Shown here: positions 39,959 to 46,703 of the stretch, in pieces
How the letters are laid out: each line of letters begins with the position of its first letter
Position numbering within the stretch: position 1 is the first letter of the stretch
Source: Anaerolineales bacterium
Lineage (GTDB): Bacteria > Chloroflexota > Anaerolineae > Anaerolineales > Villigracilaceae
Assembly: GCA_013140605.1 (NCBI GenBank)
Contig: JABFSL010000018.1
Span: 1 to 64,000 of the forward strand
Direction: 5' to 3'
Length of the DNA: 64,000 nucleotides
The notes under the pieces: generated by a model
What the model was told of the DNA's origin: nothing
Seen by the model: only the letters and a program-made list of their open reading frames with translations
Databases searched by the model: none
Program-made: the position numbers and the translations under genes

Positions 39959-42813
39959 CTCCTTACGAAAAATTAAATCCTGAAGATGATGCTTTTGCAA
40001 AATCACTTGCATCGGCTGCGAATGAGATCAACCCCAACTTGAGTTTTCAAAACGAATTGGAAAAACGTTTGACCGCCGCGCATAGACCGAAACGCTCTTT
40101 TGCTTTTCCACTTCGCGAAAAAATTCTTCCAACGCTTAGCTGGACGGTTGCATTGGTTGCCCTGGCGTTAATTCTGAACTGGGCCTCGCGCTCGCTTTCA
40201 GCCAGCGTTCCAGCGTTTGGAAGTGATTTCATATGCCCCGTGACCGAACCCAACGGAAGCCTGCCGCCCAATGAAACTGTTGAATCTCCCGATTATTTGG
40301 GCAACGGCAAATTGTGGACGAGTCTATGGCCTGATGGCAAAGTAATGATGGAGCAATATAATCAGGAGGCCGACGGCTCATTCAGCATGAAGTGGGGTTG
40401 GGTGCGGGCTGTGACCGGTCCGCTGACGATTGAAGGTCAACGGCTGGATAAAGAAGCGCCTCCCCTGCGCGCAGACATTCCCGATGGCTATGGCGACACT
40501 GGATTCCAGGTCTCAGCTTTGATCTTCCCCACCACCGGCTGTTGGGAAGTGACCGGGCGAGTCGGAGATGCGTCACTGACTTTTGTGACCGAAGTTGTAT
40601 TCGGCGAAGCAATACCGACTCCAGATGTGACACTTGCCGCATCGCCCTCCACACCTACAGGCGATGCATACAATTGGAATGGGATAAAGCTTTACATGGA
40701 TGCATCATTGCCTGAATCTCCTGTGCAGGCAAGTGTATACGTGGCACAAGCCGAGCAACCCGCCACACTTGAAAGTGTGCGGGCATTGGCAAATCAATTT
40801 GGAATGAACGGACAAATCTATGTAACCGATGGCGAGATCGCCGGCACAACCAATCTGGCTGTTGTGGATGGCAGACAAAGATTGTATGTCCGCTCGGATC
40901 GGTACTTCGTCTACTATGCAGATTACACAGCCTCAACACTTGACGGCACAACATTGGATAATCCAAGTGCGAAGGCGTTGATCGATGAATTCATGAAGTC
41001 GCACGGATTTGACTTTGCTTACAGAGTTGAGCAATCTGAACTATATGGTGGATACATTGCCATGCCGCTTGCCGCGGACGGATTCGCCCTGCATCTTGAT
41101 TATTTCAAAGAAAATGGCTTACTGTTCAAATTCAATGACGCGGGCATTGTTCAGGTGGAAGCCAGCTTGATGAAGTACGATCAGGTCGGCATATACGGCG
41201 TCCGCACGGCACAGCAGGCACTTGATCAGTTGCTTAATCCTAATGCTGCTTCAATCGGTGTAATCTCGAATATGCATTCTACATCCAAACCGCCAAAGAC
41301 CTGGGTGCGTATTCGTCCGCAAGATACAACAGTGACTATCTACGGCTGGATGAAATCAATCAAGTCTGCTGAAGGCGGCGCAGCACTGGTCTCTTTGGAT
41401 GGTTACACTGCTACTGGCAGCCTCGCTGGGATTGCAGAAGAAATGCCCAACACCTTCGTTGAAGCCACGGGAAAATTCCACACAGATACATTCGTACTCG
41501 AATCGTGGAAAGTCTATAATGGCAATGAAGATGGTCTCGAAGGGACTCTCCAGCGTCAAGGCGATCAGGTTTTGTTGACCACCACTGATAATGAGATCTA
41601 CACTCTGCCTGATATACCAGCGGATCTGTCCCTACCAACCGAGACAGTATTTGTGATTGGCATAAAGCGCGATAAGGCCTTCGAATGGAAATCCTTTGAT
41701 TTGCGCGCAGGTCAGGGCGGCGGCGGAGGCGGTGGCGGAGGAACAGGGATTCGCAAACTCAACCTGACAGGCACACCCATGCCGTTTCCCACTGCTGAAA
41801 CCCCTCCCCAATCCAACGGCGGAGGTGGCGGAGCTTTCGAAGTTCAACACTATACCGTGCAGGAAGGCGATACCCTCACGAAAATTGCCAGCCAGTTCGG
41901 CGTCACAGTAGACGAATTGATGCAGGCCAACAGCTTTAGCAATTCCACGATTTACGTTGGTCAGAACATCGTCATTCCCATCGGAAGCTTGACTGTCGGG
42001 CAAAAGATCGAAGGTCAGCGCGGCATATTTTCCACGACTATCTTCAAACAAACGGACGGCAGCCAGCGCACACAATATAACTTCATCACCAACACCGTTG
42101 CATCCGGAGCCATGCTGCTGATAGGTGACAACTTGCAAGACCTTCAAAAGGATAATGGGCTCCCAATCGTGATCTGGGGTACGATAGACCAGATCAACCA
42201 GCAGGGCATCCCGGTAATCAAAGTGGATCGATACGAGATTCCCTTCCCGGATCTGAAATACAAAATCCTGAAGGGCACCGAATCGAGCGCCAATGTTCAG
42301 GGCCAGGCCGCCCTGCTCTTCAACAACGCGGAAGACGGCAAGACCTATGTACAGCTCTCAACAAATTGCTCCGATCTCGTTATGCAGGCAGCGCTCCTCA
42401 ACCCCGGCCTGACTGATTCACAGATCCTGCTGGAGGCGCTTGCCGTCCCTGACCTGACCTTTGGAGGTTACCCGACCCTATGCACCAACAACAAGGCCAT
42501 GGCCATCAATCCCAAGAACGGCAAACCTATGGAAATGACGATCACCGCCGACCAACCTTATATTGTGGACGAATCAACATCTGCGGGCCCGGGCCTCCTA
42601 CCCACTGCCACAATCGAAAAAGTGGAACTGATCTACTACGTCGCCGACCCGCGTTATGCAGTCACCGACCCCGCAGCAGGTCAGCCTTACATCCAACCCA
42701 TGTGGCGCTTCACAGGTCACTACAGCACCGGCGACGAATTCGAAATTCTCGTCCAAGCCTTGAAAGATGAATTCCTCTCACCTGAAATTCAAACCATTCA
42801 GGGCCCGGGATAA
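39955..42813 (+). CDS. Giant anti-sigma-like membrane protein with LysM domain
   Basis: A 952-residue protein translationally coupled to the ECF sigma gene. The short cytoplasmic N-terminus (residues 1-58) would be the sigma-binding part, although no zinc HxxxCxxC anti-sigma motif is visible. One membrane helix (about 60-80, LSWTVALVALALILNWA) is followed by a large exported region. The latter has a nine-Gly run at about 588-597 and a LysM peptidoglycan-binding domain at about 631-676 (HYTVQEGDTLTKIASQFGVT). It may report wall state to the sigma factor. The rest of the exported part is not recognised. Confidence 0.8.
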   Translation: MTPYEKLNPEDDAFAKSLASAANEINPNLSFQNELEKRLTAAHRPKRSFAFPLREKILPTLSWTVALVALALILNWASRSLSASVPAFGSDFICPVTEPNGSLPPNETVESPDYLGNGKLWTSLWPDGKVMMEQYNQEADGSFSMKWGWVRAVTGPLTIEGQRLDKEAPPLRADIPDGYGDTGFQVSALIFPTTGCWEVTGRVGDASLTFVTEVVFGEAIPTPDVTLAASPSTPTGDAYNWNGIKLYMDASLPESPVQASVYVAQAEQPATLESVRALANQFGMNGQIYVTDGEIAGTTNLAVVDGRQRLYVRSDRYFVYYADYTASTLDGTTLDNPSAKALIDEFMKSHGFDFAYRVEQSELYGGYIAMPLAADGFALHLDYFKENGLLFKFNDAGIVQVEASLMKYDQVGIYGVRTAQQALDQLLNPNAASIGVISNMHSTSKPPKTWVRIRPQDTTVTIYGWMKSIKSAEGGAALVSLDGYTATGSLAGIAEEMPNTFVEATGKFHTDTFVLESWKVYNGNEDGLEGTLQRQGDQVLLTTTDNEIYTLPDIPADLSLPTETVFVIGIKRDKAFEWKSFDLRAGQGGGGGGGGGTGIRKLNLTGTPMPFPTAETPPQSNGGGGGAFEVQHYTVQEGDTLTKIASQFGVTVDELMQANSFSNSTIYVGQNIVIPIGSLTVGQKIEGQRGIFSTTIFKQTDGSQRTQYNFITNTVASGAMLLIGDNLQDLQKDNGLPIVIWGTIDQINQQGIPVIKVDRYEIPFPDLKYKILKGTESSANVQGQAALLFNNAEDGKTYVQLSTNCSDLVMQAALLNPGLTDSQILLEALAVPDLTFGGYPTLCTNNKAMAINPKNGKPMEMTITADQPYIVDESTSAGPGLLPTATIEKVELIYYVADPRYAVTDPAAGQPYIQPMWRFTGHYSTGDEFEILVQALKDEFLSPEIQTIQGPG

Positions 42814-42818
42814 TAAGT

Positions 42819-42857
42819 AAAAAATTACCGCCATCCGAAGATGGCGGTAATTTTTTT
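42819..42857 (+). terminator. Intrinsic terminator
   Basis: AAAAAATTACCGCCATC, CGAA, GATGGCGGTAATTTTTTT: a perfect 17-base-pair stem directly after the anti-sigma-like gene. Confidence 0.92.
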
Positions 42858-42861
42858 AACG

Positions 42862-42867
42862 TATAAT
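42862..42867 (+). promoter_or_regulatory. -10 element for the FAD-subunit gene
   Basis: TATAAT right after the terminator, followed by a GGAGG ribosome site at 42883 and ATG at 42894. Unlike the leaderless genes this transcript has a leader of about 20 bases. Confidence 0.5.
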
Positions 42868-42893
42868 ACAGAAGAATTTCACGGAGGCACACC

Positions 42894-43667
42894 ATGATCA
42901 CAACTTATCATCGCCCGCAAACATTGGAAGAAGCCCTGACTCTTTTGACTCAACCAAACACTATTCCCCTTGGAGGAGGCACGCTTCTCTCCCACCCGAC
43001 ACCCTTCGATCAAACTCAGGGCAAGCCTGATTCCGTCCAAGCGGTTGATCTTCAATCTTTGGGTTTGGACTCCCTAACAAAAAAAGGCAACGACCTTGAA
43101 ATCGGAGCAACTGTCACTCTTCAAGCATTGCTCGAAAACGAAAATTGCCCCGAAGCGTTGAAGGCCGCCATCAAACTCGAAGCGCCGATCAACATCCGCA
43201 ATTCGGCCACTGCTGCAGGCACTCTCGTCACAAGTGATGGCCGCTCGCCGTTCGCAACCGCATTGCTGGCGATGGATGCGAAGATCGAAAAGGCGCTATT
43301 CGATAATTCGAAAATCGAATACCAAATATCGAATATTGGCGAATTCCTCCCTCTTCGTCCAATCAACCTTATTACAAAGATCATCCTGCCCCTCAACACA
43401 AAATTCGCATTTGAATTTGTCTCCCGCACCCCAGCAGACAAACCCATCATCTGCGCTGCGTTGACTCAGTGGTCATCAGGCCGCACACGCCTCGCCCTTG
43501 GCGGCTACGGCAAGAGTCCCATGCTGGCAATGGACGGCACCGAATCTGAAGGACTCGAATCCGCCGCGCGCAACGCCTATCACGAAGCGACAGATGAATG
43601 GGCATCCGCCGAATACCGCATGGATGTGGCGGCTGTATTAGCTAAAAGATGTCTTGAAGCGATATAG
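42894..43667 (+). CDS. Molybdenum hydroxylase FAD-binding subunit (CoxM/YgfM-like)
   Basis: A 257-residue FAD-binding subunit of the xanthine dehydrogenase family: YHRPQTLEEALTLL, the FAD loop TIPLGGGTLL, LEIGATVTLQALLENENCPE, INIRNSATAAGTLVTSDGRS. It would pass electrons from the XdhD-like Mo subunit (50989) to an acceptor. At residues about 34-47, HPTPFDQTQGKPDS comes from an in-frame repeat (CACCCTTCGATCAAACTCAGG) and replaces a region normally occupied by a short loop. Its Mo partner lies 7 kb away rather than adjacent. Confidence 0.88.
   Translation: MITTYHRPQTLEEALTLLTQPNTIPLGGGTLLSHPTPFDQTQGKPDSVQAVDLQSLGLDSLTKKGNDLEIGATVTLQALLENENCPEALKAAIKLEAPINIRNSATAAGTLVTSDGRSPFATALLAMDAKIEKALFDNSKIEYQISNIGEFLPLRPINLITKIILPLNTKFAFEFVSRTPADKPIICAALTQWSSGRTRLALGGYGKSPMLAMDGTESEGLESAARNAYHEATDEWASAEYRMDVAAVLAKRCLEAI
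42995..43027. repeat. In-frame CCCTTCGA...CAGGGC repeat in the FAD-subunit gene
   Basis: CGACACCCTTCGATCAAACT followed by CAGGGCAAGC resembles the intergenic motif CCCTTCGACAAGCTCAGGG and forms a small stem (CCCT/AGGG). A CCCTGAGCG...TCGAAGGG version is inside the XdhD-like gene. Confidence 0.55.
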
Positions 43668-43792
43668 ATTTCCGACAAGCATCTCAGCCACGTTGATAAT
43701 GTGGCTGAGGTGTTCATTTAATTAAATTAAAGTAAATAGTGCGTATATTTATCCCAGTACAAATGGGGCATTCGATTTCCCTCGGTAGAGAA

Positions 43793-43820
43793 TTGAATCT
43801 TTACCTCCACTGAGTATAAT
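43793..43820 (+). promoter_or_regulatory. Promoter of the C39-like gene
   Basis: TTGAAT (43793-43798), 16 bases, TATAAT (43815-43820); TGGAGG precedes the ATG at 43875. Confidence 0.65.
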
Positions 43821-43874
43821 CATCATCAAACATCAGTGTCTTTCTTTTATTAATGGCAATTCACTGGAGGCATT

Positions 43875-44738
43875 ATGTCCAACAGGGAGCGAGATAATTC
43901 CAATTTTGCTGAATCAGCCCAAAGTCAGGCTGGATCGAAAATCATCCACTGGCTCAATGCTTTTTTAGACAAGCTATATCGGAATCGCCGGGATGAAAAT
44001 CCGCCGAACGGAATCACCGGGCAAGTTTGGGGAATGTCGCAAACCGCCCTGCCGCTTCCATGGGCAGCCGACTCTTCACATAGAGAACACTACTTCCTGC
44101 ATTATTTTCAAAGCCAGAACAATGGACCAACAAAGAATGAATGCGTTACTACTTCCGCGCTGATGAGCATGAACATGCTCAAGGATTGGGCGGCTTCACA
44201 GCAGGGCTGCCCTTGCGAGCCTGACCGGGATATCGAAACATATACACACGAACTTGATGCGCTCGGCCTTCAAGGTTGGAAGTATCGATTTTCGACCAAC
44301 AGTCCGCTGCCCGGCATGATGACGCCCTGGCAGGCACTGATTACATTGAAAGACCATGCAAAGAGTCTAAAAGAAAAATACCAAAAATCCTACAGAGTGA
44401 AATTGAGCGCTCACAATAAATTGATGGATTTAATTGAACACTTGCGGCAGGGAAGCATCATTCTTATTCATGGGGCCTGGCAAATCCCGCTTGAACGCAA
44501 TCCTCTGCTGGCATTTTTGGGCGGGATGCCTCACACGATGCTGCTTGTTGGCTATGACGGCAATACATCACAGTGGCTCCTGCTTAACCCTTCTGACCCA
44601 TCGAGCAACAAAAACAATGAGACGGCAACTCCAAAAATTTATAAAATGAACACCAAACAGTTGATGGATTTCTGGGGCAGGAAGTTCCTGTTCTATCCGC
44701 CCCGCTTTTCATTTACGGCGGTCACACTGGATTTGTAA
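43875..44738 (+). CDS. C39-like papain-fold protein
   Basis: A 287-residue protein with the likely catalytic Cys in NECVTTSALMSM (about residue 95) and His/Asn in GGMPHTMLLVGYDGNTSQWL and LLLNPSDPSS (about 216-240), the order seen in peptidase C39-like domains. No signal peptide is visible, so it probably acts in the cytoplasm or is exported by another route. It is followed four bases later by a small zinc protein. The substrate is unknown. Confidence 0.68.
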   Translation: MSNRERDNSNFAESAQSQAGSKIIHWLNAFLDKLYRNRRDENPPNGITGQVWGMSQTALPLPWAADSSHREHYFLHYFQSQNNGPTKNECVTTSALMSMNMLKDWAASQQGCPCEPDRDIETYTHELDALGLQGWKYRFSTNSPLPGMMTPWQALITLKDHAKSLKEKYQKSYRVKLSAHNKLMDLIEHLRQGSIILIHGAWQIPLERNPLLAFLGGMPHTMLLVGYDGNTSQWLLLNPSDPSSNKNNETATPKIYKMNTKQLMDFWGRKFLFYPPRFSFTAVTLDL

Positions 44739-44742
44739 TTTT

Positions 44743-45015
44743 ATGGCACAGGATACTCAATTTTGTCCCATCTGCTCAAAATCCGTGGAGTCATCCGCGC
44801 GCTACCCGCGCTATTTATGCGGGGAATGCGCATCCAAAGCAAAATCAAAAGATGGGCGGCTGTTGAAGTTTTTCAATGCTGATCTGTCTGGCGGTTTCAT
44901 TGCTCAGTATGCAGACACAGGAACATCGTATCCAAGCCATGAGTGTTATATTGATGAAATCCCTTGTTTTGCGGATGAGGCCAGATTTGGCGGCATTGTA
45001 ATTCAGCCGCTTTAA
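44743..45015 (+). CDS. Small zinc-ribbon protein, conserved unknown
   Basis: A 90-residue protein with CPIC...CGEC near the N-terminus, and CYIDEIPCFADEARFGGIVI at the end. The pattern YPSHECYIDEIPCFADEARF recurs in uncharacterised proteins of several phyla. It is four bases downstream of the C39-like gene, so the two may be one unit. No function is known to me. Confidence 0.72.
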   Translation: MAQDTQFCPICSKSVESSARYPRYLCGECASKAKSKDGRLLKFFNADLSGGFIAQYADTGTSYPSHECYIDEIPCFADEARFGGIVIQPL

Positions 45016-45079
45016 AATTATTTCCATCCTTATAAAGTAGAGAACTCAGGATTTTACAATTCCTCCCATTTTGTATATC

Positions 45080-45108
45080 TTGATTTCAAATCCTGTTTGT
45101 ACTATTAT
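45080..45108 (+). promoter_or_regulatory. Promoter of the PilZ gene
   Basis: TTGATT (45080-45085), 17 bases, TATTAT (45103-45108), then GAGG before the ATG at 45134. Confidence 0.6.
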
Positions 45109-45133
45109 TAAGTTAAGAAACGAGGTGAACGCC

Positions 45134-45520
45134 ATGGTTAACGAACAAAGAAAAATGGAACGCCGCGATTTTACCTACTATATGAAAGTGACTGACGCGG
45201 TTACTGGGAATTTGATCGGCTATTTAGTGGATATCAGCACAGGCGGATTCAAACTGGACAGCGAAAAATCACTTCCTGTAGGAAAGGACTTTCGTCTCCA
45301 TCTTGAACTCAGCGGAGATATAGCCAACAAATCGTCGCTGATATTTTCAGCGCGCAGTATTTGGTGCCAACCAGACCCTATTGATCCGACTGCCTATAAA
45401 GTCGGTTTTCAAATCGTAGGGATGGGATCAGGTGATTCGATTATTTTTCAGCGCATGTACGACAGATATGCGGCATCGAAACCCAATCGAAACCAAAATT
45501 ACGGTTCCTCGCAGGGATAA
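45134..45520 (+). CDS. PilZ-domain c-di-GMP receptor
   Basis: A 128-residue single PilZ domain. The c-di-GMP motifs are present: the Arg-rich start RKMERRDF and VDISTGGFKL (D/NxSxxG). It probably transmits c-di-GMP levels to an unidentified partner. ATG 45134 follows GAGGTGAACGCC. The HD-GYP protein at 54038, which would hydrolyse c-di-GMP, is in the same window. Confidence 0.88.
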   Translation: MVNEQRKMERRDFTYYMKVTDAVTGNLIGYLVDISTGGFKLDSEKSLPVGKDFRLHLELSGDIANKSSLIFSARSIWCQPDPIDPTAYKVGFQIVGMGSGDSIIFQRMYDRYAASKPNRNQNYGSSQG

Positions 45521-45543
45521 TTTCACAACGAGCACGATCCAGT

Positions 45544-45571
45544 AAACGGGCGGTTGATCCGCCCGTTTTTT
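45544..45571 (+). terminator. Intrinsic terminator
   Basis: AAACGGGCGG, short loop, CCGCCCGTTTTTT, after the PilZ gene. Confidence 0.9.
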
Positions 45572-45595
45572 GTTTCATCCGATTCCTTCTACGTG

Positions 45596-45601
45596 TATAA
45601 T
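45596..45601 (+). promoter_or_regulatory. -10 element of a leaderless promoter
   Basis: TATAAT ends seven bases before the GTG at 45609, just after a terminator. No ribosome site is visible. Confidence 0.6.
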
Positions 45602-45608
45602 TCGTCTC

Positions 45609-46673
45609 GTGACACTCCCCCTCAACCAGATTCTACAAGGCAACTGTATCGAGATTCTCAAGTCACTCCCTGAGAATTCGGTGGATTTGGTGTTCGCCGA
45701 CCCTCCATATAACCTTCAATTGCAGAATGACTTATATCGTCCCGACTTAAGTAAAGTGGATGCGGTCAACAACAAGTGGGATAAGTTCAACAGCTTCGCA
45801 GAGTATGATGTCTTTACACGTGAGTGGCTGTCGGCTGTTCGACAAGTACTGAAAGATACTGGGACGATCTGGGTCATCGGGTCATATCACAATATTTATC
45901 GTGTTGGCGCGATCATGCAGGATTTGGGTTTCTGGATTCTGAACGACATCATCTGGCTAAAGACAAATCCCATGCCAAATTTTCGCGGTGTGAGATTCAC
46001 GAACGCACACGAGACCATGATCTGGGCGCAAAAGAAAAAAGGGGCAAAATATATTTTCAATCATCACTCGATGAAAGCCTTGAACGATGATCTGCAAATG
46101 CGGTCTGATTGGGTTCTACCGTTGGCGACTGGAAAAGAGCGTATCAAATCCAACGGGACGAAGGCTCACCCAACCCAGAAACCAGAGTCGCTGTTATATC
46201 GTGTGATGATGTCCAGCAGCAATATCGGAGATGTGATCCTCGATCCATTCTTTGGGAGCGGCACAACAGGCGCAGTGGCGAAGAAGTTGGGGCGAAATTA
46301 CATCGGCATTGAGCGTGATAAAAATTATGTCAAGATCGCGCAAAAGCGGATTGACGCTGTTGAGCAGTCCCCGGCCGAAGCGCTGACTCTGCCCGAGAAA
46401 CGGAATCAGGTTCGGGTCCCGTTTGGTGCGCTGCTTGAGGCGGGATTTTTAAGCGCGGGCCAGAAATTATTTTTTAAAGAAGATAAGTCCATCAGCGTTG
46501 TAATTCTATCGAATGGACATTTGAAATATAAAGATCAAGTTGGTTCGATCCATTCAATGGCGAAATCGCTCGCGGGCGGTGCGGTGAATGGCTGGGAGTT
46601 GTGGTTGTATAAAGAGAATGGCAAGTTGAAAGTGATCGATGAGTTGAGAGAGAAGATACGTTTCAAACGTTAG
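45609..46673 (+). CDS. CcrM-like adenine-N6 DNA methyltransferase with RAMA domain
   Basis: A 354-residue beta-class methyltransferase. DPPY is at residues 31-34 (VFADPPYNLQL), the SAM loop DPFFGSGTTGAVAKKLGRNY at about 213-232, and a C-terminal RAMA domain at about 260-350 (VPFGALLEAGFLSAGQKLFF; SIHSMAKSLAGGAVNGWELW). This resembles CcrM/HinfI-type enzymes that methylate GANTC. No restriction gene is adjacent, so it is likely an orphan with epigenetic or cell-cycle roles. A GTG start fits the leaderless promoter; the 13 upstream codons to 45570 lie in the terminator. Confidence 0.9.
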   Translation: MTLPLNQILQGNCIEILKSLPENSVDLVFADPPYNLQLQNDLYRPDLSKVDAVNNKWDKFNSFAEYDVFTREWLSAVRQVLKDTGTIWVIGSYHNIYRVGAIMQDLGFWILNDIIWLKTNPMPNFRGVRFTNAHETMIWAQKKKGAKYIFNHHSMKALNDDLQMRSDWVLPLATGKERIKSNGTKAHPTQKPESLLYRVMMSSSNIGDVILDPFFGSGTTGAVAKKLGRNYIGIERDKNYVKIAQKRIDAVEQSPAEALTLPEKRNQVRVPFGALLEAGFLSAGQKLFFKEDKSISVVILSNGHLKYKDQVGSIHSMAKSLAGGAVNGWELWLYKENGKLKVIDELREKIRFKR

Positions 46674-46703
46674 AACGTTCAAACGCAAAAACAGGAGACT
46701 TAA

